Origin: 2-02-FULL-55-14 sp964534125
Lineage (GTDB): Bacteria > Bacteroidota > Ignavibacteria > UBA10030
Direction: 5' to 3'
Assembly (NCBI GenBank): GCA_964534125.1
Contig: CAZHOJ010000001.1
Span: 806,001 to 870,000, forward strand
DNA: 64,000 nucleotides
In this document: one piece after another, positions 42,121 to 51,895 of the stretch
Layout of the letters: each line of letters opens with the position of its first letter
Position numbering within the stretch: position 1 is the stretch's first letter
Translations under genes and position numbers: made by a program
Notes under the pieces: generated by a model
Seen by the model: only the letters and a program-made list of their open reading frames with translations
Told to the model about the DNA's origin: nothing
Database searches by the model: none

Positions 42121-43500
42121 ATGCTCTCATCCTTCGCACAACGCGTGTGGGACCTCGCACAGCGAGACCATCTTCTGGAGAGAGGCGATCGCATCCTCCT
42201 TGCCGTGAGCGGCGGTCCGGATTCGATGGCCCTCCTCGAGGTCTTGCGTGAGCTTTCTCGTGCGAAGAGACTGACGATCCGCGTCGCCCACATCCATCAT
42301 ATGATCCGTGCCGCAGATGCTGATGCCGACCTGCAATTCGTCCGACGCTATTGTGGCTTCCTCGGCATCCCGTTCAGCAGCCGGCGTGTGGACGTGCCGG
42401 GCCGGCGCGCCAGACGTGGCGGATCCATCGAGGATGCCGCCCGGACGCTCCGGTACGGCGCCCTGGAACAGATGCGCGCAGAACAGCGCATGGATATCAT
42501 TGCGACGGCGCATCATGCGGACGATCAAACAGAGACGATGCTCATGCGGGTCGCGCGCGGCACTGGTGTACGGGGACTCGCGGGCATCCTTCCCCGTCTC
42601 GCGGTCCCCCCGGTCATTCGCCCGCTCCTGAGGGTCACGCGTGCCGAGATCATGGCGTATCTCGATGACCGGCGGGCGCCATACCGCATCGACCGCACGA
42701 ACGAAGACATCCGGCTGACACGGAATGCGGTACGGCGGGTGATCATTCCCCGACTTCTGCGTTCCGGCGAGCGTCGGCTCGTGACAGCCCTTCCGGATCT
42801 TGCTGACGTGGTTCGCCGGTTTGGCATTCATGTACAGCGAATGGTTCCGCTCCTGCCCGGTCAGGCACCGTCGCGTCATGGTTTTGTCCTGGTGCGCATC
42901 AGCGACCTCATGGCCCTTCCTCCGGAAGTGCGCCGGTCGTATGTCGGGCTGCTCCTCTCCGAACGTGGCACCGAACTGACCCGTGAGCGCATCGAGCGAG
43001 CGCTGGGACTCGTAACCCTTCCGCCCGGAAAGCGTATCCTGTTCCGGACCTCTGATGTGCAGGTCTTTCGTGACAGAGAGCATCTCGCATTTGGCCCCAT
43101 GCTTGTCCGGTCGCGCACACCGGTCCGGCTTCGCCACGGCGGAAGCGCCAGCATCAGCGGAGGTATTGTTCGGATGGCCCGGCCTTCCGCACCGCCGGCA
43201 CGGTACAACGACGGCCCGAATGAGGCATGGGTCGATGCGGCGAAGGTCCGGGGTACAACCCTGGTCCGGGCCTGGAAGGCAGGCGACCGTATGGCGCCTC
43301 TCGGTATGCGGGGAAGGTCCAAGAAGGTGAGCGATGTCCTGCTGGATTCCCGCATTCCCCTCTATTATAAGGAGAGCGTCCCCGTCGTCACGTCGGGGGG
43401 AAGGATCGTCTGGGTCTGCGGCGTCCGCCTTGACGACCGGTTCAAGATCACACCGGGCACATCCCGGGCGATACAATTGTCCTACATTCCACCAGCCTGA
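42121..43500 (+). CDS. tilS: tRNA(Ile)-lysidine synthase TilS
   Basis: 459 residues from the ATG at 42121. The PP-loop ATP site is SGGPDS (residues 30-35), followed by VAHIHHMIRAADADADLQFV, IATAHHADDQTETMLMRVAR (HHADDQ metal/ATP motif) and GIRGLAGI-like GVRGLAGILPRL. The C-terminal third has the TilS-C domain (GDRMAPLGMRGRSKKVSDVL). TilS converts C34 of tRNA-Ile2 to lysidine so that it reads AUA. It starts a plus-strand operon with hpt and ftsH, a gene order known from many bacteria. Confidence 0.95.
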   Translation: MLSSFAQRVWDLAQRDHLLERGDRILLAVSGGPDSMALLEVLRELSRAKRLTIRVAHIHHMIRAADADADLQFVRRYCGFLGIPFSSRRVDVPGRRARRGGSIEDAARTLRYGALEQMRAEQRMDIIATAHHADDQTETMLMRVARGTGVRGLAGILPRLAVPPVIRPLLRVTRAEIMAYLDDRRAPYRIDRTNEDIRLTRNAVRRVIIPRLLRSGERRLVTALPDLADVVRRFGIHVQRMVPLLPGQAPSRHGFVLVRISDLMALPPEVRRSYVGLLLSERGTELTRERIERALGLVTLPPGKRILFRTSDVQVFRDREHLAFGPMLVRSRTPVRLRHGGSASISGGIVRMARPSAPPARYNDGPNEAWVDAAKVRGTTLVRAWKAGDRMAPLGMRGRSKKVSDVLLDSRIPLYYKESVPVVTSGGRIVWVCGVRLDDRFKITPGTSRAIQLSYIPPA

Positions 43501-43506
43501 GAGACC

Positions 43507-44055
43507 ATGGAAAAGACCATCATCGTCAATGGCGAGCCGTTCGACATCTTCATCACCGAGGAACAGATCGCAGCCCGGGTGGCGCAGATGGCCGACGTGC
43601 TGAACGCCGAGTATGACAGAAAGAGCCCCGTCTTTGTCGGCGTGCTGAACGGCTCCTTCATTTTCTTCGCCGACCTCATCCGGCGCATCACCATCGACTG
43701 CGAGGTCGACTTCATCAAGCTCTCATCGTACGGGGCGGAGAAGATCTCGAGCGGCAAGGTGTCGATCCTGAAGGACCTGAACTGCGAGGTGAACGGCCGT
43801 CACATCATCGTGGTCGAGGACATTGTCGACTCCGGGCTCTCCATCGATTTTCTCCGGAAACTCATCCTCCGGGAGAACCCTGCGTCACTCTCCTTTGTTA
43901 CACTCCTGATGAAGCGGGAGGTGGCGAAGATCGATTTTCCCGTGGATCACGTCGGTTTCGACATCCCCGCCGAGTTCGTCATCGGCTACGGGTTGGACTA
44001 CGCTCAAAAACTTCGTAATTTAAAGGCTATCTACAGGCAAAGGCCAGGTACGTGA
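43507..44055 (+). CDS. hpt: hypoxanthine phosphoribosyltransferase
   Basis: 182 residues. The PRPP-binding loop is IIVVEDIVDSGLS (about 101-112), the flexible loop region KLSSYGAEKISSGKVSILKD, and the purine-site VGFDIPAEFVIGYGLDYAQK near the end. It makes IMP (and GMP) from hypoxanthine (guanine) and PRPP in purine salvage. It starts 6 bases after the tilS stop and precedes ftsH by about 20 bases: the tilS-hpt-ftsH arrangement seen in Bacillus and others. Confidence 0.95.
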   Translation: MEKTIIVNGEPFDIFITEEQIAARVAQMADVLNAEYDRKSPVFVGVLNGSFIFFADLIRRITIDCEVDFIKLSSYGAEKISSGKVSILKDLNCEVNGRHIIVVEDIVDSGLSIDFLRKLILRENPASLSFVTLLMKREVAKIDFPVDHVGFDIPAEFVIGYGLDYAQKLRNLKAIYRQRPGT

Positions 44056-44076
44056 GGCGTGAAAGGAGCAGGAACG

Positions 44077-46137
<2,061 letters not shown>

Positions 46138-46141
<4 letters not shown>

Positions 46142-46860
46142 CACAGTTCAAGGAAGAAGGCGGGATGCCACAGCAGCCCCCGCCTTCTTCATCGTCCCCC
46201 GATTTCGATGCATCTGCGTCGATCGACTTCAAGGCCGAGCTCGTCCGCAAGGCCATCCACCTCAATTCCCTCCTCATCCCCATCATCTACTCCTTCATCA
46301 CGAAGGAGCTCGCGTTGTGGCTTCTCGGACCGATGCTGGCGCTCGCCCTTGTCATCGAACTCGGGAAATACTACAGCCCTGCCTTCTCGGTGCTCTATTA
46401 TAAGATCTTCGGCAGGATCCTCAGAGAACACGAGCACGACCGGACGAGGTTCCACCTCAATGGGGCCACCTACGTACTGCTCTCCGCCGTTTTCTGTGTT
46501 GCCGTTTTCCCGAAACTGATCACCATCACGGCATTCGCCATCCTCATCATATCAGACATCACCTCCGCCCTCGTGGGCAGGCGGTTCGGACGGCATCCGT
46601 TCTTCCGCAAGAGCCGCGAGGGAGCGCTGGGTTTCTTCTTCTCCGCCACGGTGGTGGTGCTGGTCGCGCCGAAATCAGCAGGATTGCCGCTCGAGTACCT
46701 CATCGGCTTGATCGGTGCGGCGGTCGGCACGGTTGCCGAGTCCGCTCTGAAGATCGACGATAATCTTTCCGTCCCCATCTCCATCGGCGCGGTGATGTGG
46801 GCGCTGTACGCGCTCCTGCTCCCCGGCCTTGACCTCGCCGGACCGGCCCCTCTGTTCTGA
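46138..46860 (+). CDS. CTP-type diacylglycerol/polyprenol kinase-like membrane protein
   Basis: 240 residues; its ATG overlaps the ftsH stop as ATGA. A Pro/Ser-rich start is followed by about seven helices. The family block of SEC59/DGK1/VTE5-like kinases is present: VRKAIHLNSLLIPIIYSFIT with the conserved H, FHLNGATYVLLSAVF, IISDITSALVGRRFGRHPFF and KSREGALGFFFSATVVVL. Members phosphorylate dolichol, phytol or diacylglycerol with CTP. In bacteria the substrate is rarely known; a polyprenol or lipid is likely. Translational coupling to ftsH points to envelope lipid maintenance. Confidence 0.82.
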
Positions 46861-46884
46861 TCCCTCTACCTCATCATTCGACGT

Positions 46885-46957
46885 TCAGCGTCGGATATTG
46901 GGAGTTCTCGCAGCAATGTCCACCTCCCAACGCTGAATGCTGAATATCCAACGCTGA
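46885..46957. repeat. inverted repeat in the spacer after the kinase-like gene
   Basis: TCAGCGTCGGATATT (46885-46899) and AATATCCAACGCTGA (46943-46957) are inverted with one mismatch. The right side also has a partial direct repeat of CAACGCTGAAT. The element lies between convergent genes. Confidence 0.55.
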
Positions 46958-46992
46958 GTTATGAACTCCGATGTTTGGATGTCCCATAAAAG

Positions 46993-47023
46993 GCCACGCC
47001 CCAAAGCAAAGCTTCGGGGCGCG
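46993..47023 (-). terminator. intrinsic terminator of the YkgJ-family gene
   Basis: Minus strand reads CGCCCCGAAGC-TTT-GCTTTGGGGCG followed by TGGCCTTTTATGG: a long GC-rich stem and a short U-tract, about 27 bases past the stop at 47050. The structure is nearly symmetrical and may also serve the converging kinase-like gene. Confidence 0.75.
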
Positions 47024-47049
47024 TGTCGATCGTCATTGTCCTGATCGCC

Positions 47050-47499
47050 TCATGCAGAGGCCGGGTCTATCGCCTCCTGTCCTTCCTGCTTGCGTTCCAT
47101 CGCATCTGGCGGCACGCCCTGGTCATGGATCACGTGCAACAGCGCCACATCCAGCGGCGGCATGCCCCATGCAGCGCGCGCATTGTTGCACCGCTCGATA
47201 TCGCCGGCATGGATGGTCGGACGGCCGTCAACGTCGTTGACGCCGAACTCTCTGCAGGTGGATGCTCTGATGGAGTGGATGCCGCAGGACACATGCTTCC
47301 CCACCTCGCCATCGAGAACGACGCAACGCGAAGGCCGCGTGCCCGTTCCCTTCATGATGACACGGAATGGCGTGAGCCGCTCGGTGAGGTCCGGCGGAAC
47401 GGTGCCGCCGGTGTTGGGATTGGATTCTCCCCAATAGAAGGATACACGGTAGTACGCACAGCACGCACCACACTGCTGACAGATCTGGCTTGCCAACAT
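47050..47499 (-). CDS. YkgJ family cysteine-cluster protein
   Basis: 149 residues. The N-terminal cluster CQQCGACCAYYRV (C7, C10, C13, C14), a further Cys in RCVVLDGEVGKHVSCGIHSI and RASTCREFG are the metal ligands of the YkgJ (zinc/iron-chelating) family. C104 in DIERCNNARAAWGMPP is also near the family end. The biochemical role is not established. It stands alone on the minus strand between two convergent or non-coding spacers and has its own terminator. Confidence 0.87.
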   Translation of the reverse strand: MLASQICQQCGACCAYYRVSFYWGESNPNTGGTVPPDLTERLTPFRVIMKGTGTRPSRCVVLDGEVGKHVSCGIHSIRASTCREFGVNDVDGRPTIHAGDIERCNNARAAWGMPPLDVALLHVIHDQGVPPDAMERKQEGQEAIDPASA

Positions 47500-47920
47500 A
47501 CGCTGAACACGGCTCCGAAATGATTACCGAACGATGACCTTCTCGCGCCAGTCCTACGTACGCTCCGCCTCCGAAAAGGCAATCACGCGGAATACAAGGT
47601 GCCGTGCTCGAACGGTGTCTCAAAGTCGAGAAAGGTTGGATGGAAATCAAGAAGTTGTGGGGAGTAGGAAGGTGACGGAAGACAGTGGTCAGAGGTCAGT
47701 GGTCAGATATCAGACGACAGATGACAGACTTAAGATGGAAGATTGAAGATGGAAGATTGAAGATTAAAGACGTGTGTTGTCCGGAGGTCGCGGAGCGACC
47801 GAGGTATAGCAGAGTACTCCCACGAATTCATGAAAGATCACAACATCGATGATCGTTTCAGAAAACATTTCCCTGTGGAACGACTCGGCCGACCCGGCAA
47901 CCGGAAACCCGGCTGGATTC
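47500..47920. other. 421-base spacer with low-complexity purine-rich stretch
   Basis: No gene is visible on either strand. 47681-47770 is built from short degenerate repeats, first GGTCAGAGGTCAGTGGTCAG and then AGATGGAAGATTGAAGATGG. The same vocabulary recurs at 55641-55672. The rest shows nothing recognisable. Confidence 0.6.
47681..47770. repeat. degenerate short tandem repeats (GGTCAG and GAAGATGGAAGATT)
   Basis: Three GGTCAG-type hexamers, CAGACGACAGATGACAGACT, and two and a half copies of a GATGGAAGATTGAA 14-mer lie in a row. Strand asymmetry (A/G-rich) is marked. The sequence may come from polymerase slippage in a relic element. Confidence 0.6.
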
Positions 47921-48628
47921 TTATCTGATATCGTCCGGAATGCTGAATCTTGCGGTATCGATCGGCGCGTTGACCTCCACTGTCTGGAAAGTCCCGGTCT
48001 CTATCCCGTTCCGTCCCTTGTATTCGAACGTCTTGAAATACAGGACGCCCGAGATCTCCTGATAGTCCAGCCAGCGCCGCCCCCAGGAGTATTCCTCTCC
48101 TCTGATGGTCACATTCGTGACCGTCTCGCTGATGAGGTAGGTCGCAGGATCGAGGTAGTACGTCATCTTTCCCCCGGCAGGCAGAACGACCTCGAGCTTG
48201 TGCGCACGGAACCCTGCCGTGTCGATGAGTCCAAGGTATGTCGCGGGATACTCGAAGAATGCAGGGAAATGGAAAGCAACGTCGACCTCGAAATCCTTCC
48301 ATTCCTCTTCCGGGACCAGCTCAGGTCCCTTGCCTCCGGGCCCACCGAGGAGGAATGCGGCACGCTTTCCATCAAAGACCAGAACGAAGTTCTCCCCCGC
48401 TTCCGACCGGATCTTGTTCGGTCGCGCTATCTCCACGTGGACGGGATAGGGATGGTCGGGATACAGCGAGGCAAGTCTGAGGGTCGTGATATCCGTGACC
48501 CTGGCCCCCGCGCTCATCGCATCGGCACATCGTGAGACGATCTCTTCCGCCGTCGGCGGAGAAGGCTGGCAGGATGAGATCCCGAGGAGTGGGATCAGGC
48601 CGATCGCCATGACACGTATCGGTCGCAT
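47921..48628 (-). CDS. LolA-like outer-membrane lipoprotein-carrier-fold lipoprotein
   Basis: 235 residues; lipobox LLGISSC places the lipid at C20. The rest resembles the LolA/LppX_LprAFG half-barrel seen in DUF-type lipoprotein-sorting proteins: TAEEIVSRCADAMSAGARVT, HVEIARPNKIRSEAGENFVL, MTYYLDPATYLISETVTNVT and a strand-rich end VNAPIDTARFSIPDDI. It could bind a lipid or lipoprotein in the periplasm. It starts 13 bases after the stop of the small zinc-ribbon membrane protein gene, so they are co-transcribed. Confidence 0.75.
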   Translation of the reverse strand: MRPIRVMAIGLIPLLGISSCQPSPPTAEEIVSRCADAMSAGARVTDITTLRLASLYPDHPYPVHVEIARPNKIRSEAGENFVLVFDGKRAAFLLGGPGGKGPELVPEEEWKDFEVDVAFHFPAFFEYPATYLGLIDTAGFRAHKLEVVLPAGGKMTYYLDPATYLISETVTNVTIRGEEYSWGRRWLDYQEISGVLYFKTFEYKGRNGIETGTFQTVEVNAPIDTARFSIPDDIR

Positions 48629-48641
48629 GAAAGTTCCTTTC

Positions 48642-48902
48642 TCAGGAGAATGAAGTGTGGCAATACCGACAGACGCGAGCGACTGCGTTGACCTTCTCTC
48701 CGCACGCAGGGCAGGTCTTCAATTCAGGCAGGCTTCTCATCACGAAGTATGGTATCCACGCGAGGAGCGGATAGATGCATGTCCACATCCAGTGCGGGGA
48801 TCGGTTCTTCCTGCGAGCCTCGCGGATACCGAGAACCACGGGCAGGACCCACAGCACACTCACTGCCATGACGATGCCGGCAATCAGCAATGGCGTATCC
48901 AT
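48642..48902 (-). CDS. 86-aa membrane protein with zinc ribbon
   Basis: 86 residues from the ATG at 48902 (GAGGAATC upstream). Helices about 5-24 (LLIAGIVMAVSVLWVLPVVL) and 38-58 (WTCIYPLLAWIPYFVM), then a single zinc ribbon CPACGEKVNAVARVCRYCHT at the C-terminus. The MITE-like repeat begins 30 bases upstream of its start. Function unknown. Confidence 0.75.
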   Translation of the reverse strand: MDTPLLIAGIVMAVSVLWVLPVVLGIREARRKNRSPHWMWTCIYPLLAWIPYFVMRSLPELKTCPACGEKVNAVARVCRYCHTSFS

Positions 48903-48931
48903 GATGATTCCTCTGGCCTCTTCCATTTCAC

Positions 48932-49091
48932 CAGAAGCCATCTCAAAGAACCTTTTCGAGCTGGACAAATTGCCACAAAGAACCTGCCTGACGAATACCT
49001 GCAGGCAGGCGCATAGAACACAAAACAGAGAATAATCACCTATGAGTTCTTTGTGTTCTTTGCGGCTATATGTTTTTGAGATGGGTTCTAC
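48932..49091. mobile_element. MITE-like hairpin element 1
   Basis: The 160-base element has inverted ends: CAGAAGCCATCTCAAAGAAC at the left and, on the opposite strand at the right (49070-49091), a copy of TAGAACCCATCTCAAAAAC. The interior is also partly self-complementary (GCCACAAAGAAC... / ...GTTCTTTGCGGC). Its right end is identical over 22 bases to the left end of the element at 55674. It has no coding capacity and lies between mscL and a small gene. Confidence 0.6.
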
Positions 49092-49116
49092 TCGCTCCTT
49101 GCCAATTACGCTCTGT

Positions 49117-49563
49117 TCAGATCTCCGACGTACAGCTCGGGCATTTCGTCGCCTTGATGTTGATCTGCGAGAAGCACTTAGGACATTCTTTTGTCGTCGG
49201 TGCCGCCGGCGGCGCTTCCTCTCTCCTCTTCAGCCGGTTCACCGCCTTCACGAGCAGGAAGACCGCAAAGGCGACAATAAGGAAGCTGATAACGCCATTC
49301 AGAAAGAGCCCATAGTTCAGACTGACGGCCCCGGCCGCCTTGGCGTCTGCCAGGGTTGCATATGGCCCCGCCGTCGCCCCCTCCTTGAGGATGACGAAGA
49401 AGTCGCTGAAGTCCATGCCCCCCAGCAGCAGTCCGAGAGGCGGCATCAATACATCAGCCACGAGGCTCTTGACGATCGTCCCGAACGCTCCGCCGATGAT
49501 GATACCGATGGCCATATCGAGCACGTTGCCCCGCATGGCAAATTCTTTGAATTCTTTCAGCAT
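49117..49563 (-). CDS. mscL: large-conductance mechanosensitive channel MscL with C-terminal zinc ribbon
   Basis: 148 residues, AAAGGGT ahead of the ATG. It opens with the MscL signature MLKEFKEFAMRGNVLDMAIG, then GGAFGTIVKSLVADVLMPPL (pore helix M1), and a second helix GLFLNGVISFLIVAFAVFLL. The tail adds KECPKCFSQINIKATKCPSC, a four-Cys zinc ribbon replacing the usual simple C-terminal helix end; such extensions occur in some MscL proteins. The pentamer opens under membrane tension to release solutes on osmotic downshock. Confidence 0.94.
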   Translation of the reverse strand: MLKEFKEFAMRGNVLDMAIGIIIGGAFGTIVKSLVADVLMPPLGLLLGGMDFSDFFVILKEGATAGPYATLADAKAAGAVSLNYGLFLNGVISFLIVAFAVFLLVKAVNRLKRREEAPPAAPTTKECPKCFSQINIKATKCPSCTSEI

Positions 49564-49626
49564 ATGTGACCCTTTCAGTATGGCGCAGGAGTGCTGCTAT
49601 TGTTGGCGTCGAACCGCATCCGTCTT

Positions 49627-50010
49627 CTAAGAACGTTCCGTCGATGCGATCGCCTCTATCTCTACCTTGAATCCATAATGCAGTTCCCTTGTCGGCACGA
49701 CAGCGCGCGCTGGTTTATGGTCCCCAAAGACCTCCGCATAGACGGCATTCACCCTTCCCCACAACTCCATGTCCGATACATAGACTGTCGTCTTGAGCAC
49801 GTGGTCGAGCCCGCTCCCCGCAGCCTTCAGGATCTCCTCGAGGTTCCGCAGCACCTGCCTGGTCTGGTCCTCGATCGAACCGAGGATCTTCTCCCCTGTC
49901 CCTGGATCGATCGGCACCTGCCCCGCGACGAAGACCATGCCGTTATGCACGGTCGCCTGTGAATAGTGGCCCGCAGGTGTCGGAGCGTTCGGTGTGTGGA
50001 TCTTCTCCAT
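49627..50010 (-). CDS. ridA: RidA family (YjgF/YER057c/UK114) protein
   Basis: 127 residues, typical for the family, with GAAGGAA before the ATG. Conserved features: APTPAGHYSQATVHNGMVFV, GQVPIDPGTGEKI, the segment NLEEILKAAGSGLDHVLKTT and the C-terminal PARAVVPTRELHYGFKVEIE; R107 corresponds to the Arg that holds the substrate carboxylate in RidA, with E119-type acid nearby. RidA hydrolyses reactive 2-aminoacrylate and other enamines. It starts 9 bases after the Rieske protein stop. Confidence 0.92.
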   Translation of the reverse strand: MEKIHTPNAPTPAGHYSQATVHNGMVFVAGQVPIDPGTGEKILGSIEDQTRQVLRNLEEILKAAGSGLDHVLKTTVYVSDMELWGRVNAVYAEVFGDHKPARAVVPTRELHYGFKVEIEAIASTERS

Positions 50011-50019
50011 TCGATTCCT

Positions 50020-50370
50020 TCAGTCGTTCTTGAGAGCTTCGCCGGGAACGACTTCCGCTTCGATGACCCGTATCGTTTCCAGCGTGAGATCATTGCCTAC
50101 TCCTTTGCCCGACCTCACGTCGAACTCGTACCCGTGCACCGGACACCGGATAGTGCCGTCGGCAATACGTGCCGTGGTCAGCGACGCGCCACGATGGGGA
50201 CATTGTCCGTCAACTGCACAGAGCTCCATGCCGATCCTGGTCACAACGATCCGCCGATCTTGCAGTTGAACGACCCTCATCTCTCCTTCACGAACAGCAG
50301 CCGTATCACCCGCGTCCACCCAGCGCTTCTTCTTTTCGCTGCTGTCATATATATGTACGTAGAGGGCCAA
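50020..50370 (-). CDS. Rieske [2Fe-2S] ferredoxin-like protein
   Basis: 116 residues. Cluster ligands are C57 and H59 (CPHRGASL) and C76 and H79 (CPVHGYEF). No catalytic or membrane domain, so this is a small soluble ferredoxin of the NirD/BphA3 kind. The start is TTG at 50370; there is no in-frame ATG before residue 31, and the ribosome site is only fair (GGGAAAG). It lies 21 bases after the beta-lactamase gene and 9 before ridA. An electron-transfer partner is not encoded nearby. Confidence 0.87.
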   Translation of the reverse strand: MALYVHIYDSSEKKKRWVDAGDTAAVREGEMRVVQLQDRRIVVTRIGMELCAVDGQCPHRGASLTTARIADGTIRCPVHGYEFDVRSGKGVGNDLTLETIRVIEAEVVPGEALKND

Positions 50371-50391
50371 ATTCTTTCCCGGCGCTGGATT

Positions 50392-51210
50392 CTATTCGGA
50401 GATGTGCAGTTCACGAAGGCATTCTTGCACGAGTTCCCTGCGCCTCGCTGGCGGCCAGTCCTTCGCAACTGTCTCTCCCTCAAGCAGAAGCGCATACGCG
50501 TAGACTGCATCGCTCTTTTCCACGAAACCGACAAGCCATGCAAGCGATGTGCCGGTGTCGCTGGTTCCCGTTCCGGTCTTCCCCCGCAGCATAATCCCGT
50601 TGCTCTCCTCGAGCAGCATGACCTCCAGGAGCGTTGCTCTCGTGGAAGGCGTGATCCGAAAGTTTCCCTGATAGAGCTTCCGGAGAAAGACCACCTGTTC
50701 AACAGGAGAAATGCGCAAGCCGCCCGAGAGCCAGAACCGGTCGATACCACCGCTCATATCCTGGTTACCATAGTCGAATGCCTGCAGATATGCGCGCATC
50801 TGGTGCTCCCCGATGCGGCGGGCGGTCTCCTGGTAGAACCAGACGACGGAATTGCGGAACGCGGAGCGGAGGGTCTGATCATGCGACCAAGCCTCGGGCC
50901 ACCAGTCCCGTGCGGGGACCTTCACAGAATCCCACGCGAGGAAAAATTCCGCGTCGGCGGCAAGCCCGCTCTCGAGGATGATGAGCGTATGAGGGATCTT
51001 GAATGTCGAGGCGGGAATGAACCGGCGGTGCGCCTTGCCGGGATTGTGAACAACGAGGTGTCCTGTCGACACATCGAGCAGAACAAAGCAGCCGTCATAT
51101 TCCCCGAAGACCTGTCGAAGCTCAACAGTGTCGGCTGATGACTGAGCCATTACTGCGGATAGGCTAAAAGTCAGCAGGACGATGGGCAGGAAGCGACAGA
51201 ATACGGGCAC
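50392..51210 (-). CDS. class D (OXA-type) serine beta-lactamase
   Basis: 272 residues from GTG at 51210 (AGGAG 7 bases upstream); the frame extends to an ATG at 51276 without a good site. Signal peptide 1-22 (PVFCRFLPIVLLTFSLSAV). All class D motifs are in place: S68-T-F-K71 with the lysine that becomes carboxylated, S121-V-V123, Y147-G-N149, F159-W-L161 and K211-T-G213, plus W225 in AWLVGFV. The enzyme should be periplasmic and hydrolyse penicillins; its spectrum cannot be told. No integron, IS or other resistance gene is near, which suggests a resident chromosomal gene. Confidence 0.93.
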   Translation of the reverse strand: MPVFCRFLPIVLLTFSLSAVMAQSSADTVELRQVFGEYDGCFVLLDVSTGHLVVHNPGKAHRRFIPASTFKIPHTLIILESGLAADAEFFLAWDSVKVPARDWWPEAWSHDQTLRSAFRNSVVWFYQETARRIGEHQMRAYLQAFDYGNQDMSGGIDRFWLSGGLRISPVEQVVFLRKLYQGNFRITPSTRATLLEVMLLEESNGIMLRGKTGTGTSDTGTSLAWLVGFVEKSDAVYAYALLLEGETVAKDWPPARRRELVQECLRELHISE

Positions 51211-51280
51211 AGAATAGCTCCTGGAGTACGACAGCGGGATACTTTGGAAGATACGACAAGAGACCGAACAGAGCATAGCC

Positions 51281-51820
51281 TTATTCGTGCCAATACTCCG
51301 GCCTCATGATCTCATCAGCACATCGTACCGTTCCTGTCTGGTGCGCCGCATCCGGACGAAGCGTGCGGACCATCCAGGCTCCCGCGTCCTTTTCCTGGAT
51401 GGGGTACGGGGCCGCAAAGCCCCTGATCCCGGCAGGCGTAAATCCGAAGCGCGGATAATATGTGGGATGGCCAAGCACGAACACCAGCGATACGCCGGCC
51501 TGCTCCAGGCGAGAGATCCCCTCTTCTATTAGGCGTCCGCCTATGCCTTTCTTCTGGTAGGATGGAATGACCGCCATCGGAGCAAGGAGCCGGACATCGA
51601 TCGCCGGCGCCGTATCGAGCTTTGCCTTCGTGAACAGAATATGCCCGACCGTCGTGCCATCGTCGATGGCAAGGAGTGACAGGACCGGCCGTGCAGTCAG
51701 ATCGGCCAGGAGGTCTTCCACGAGCTTTGCCTCGATGTCCGAGCCGAACGCTTCACGGTTGACGCGGAGCGCATCTTCGACGTCGTGGTTCGACATTCCC
51801 CGTATCGTCAGCGTGCTCAT
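51281..51820 (-). CDS. GNAT family N-acetyltransferase (YhbS-like)
   Basis: 179 residues. MSTLTIRGMSNHDVEDALRV opens the fold; the acetyl-CoA loop is IPSYQKKGIGGRLIEEGISR, and GVSLVFVLGHPTYYPRFGFT is typical of the YhbS/putative amidase-like subgroup. Substrate unknown. It ends about 70 bases before the beta-lactamase start, so the two could be transcribed together. Confidence 0.9.
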   Translation of the reverse strand: MSTLTIRGMSNHDVEDALRVNREAFGSDIEAKLVEDLLADLTARPVLSLLAIDDGTTVGHILFTKAKLDTAPAIDVRLLAPMAVIPSYQKKGIGGRLIEEGISRLEQAGVSLVFVLGHPTYYPRFGFTPAGIRGFAAPYPIQEKDAGAWMVRTLRPDAAHQTGTVRCADEIMRPEYWHE

Positions 51821-51895
51821 CAGTCCTTCCCGTTCTTCATTCTATGCGCTCTTTGCGGCCATTGTGCGTTCGTGGAGGGGAGAATACCAACGCTC

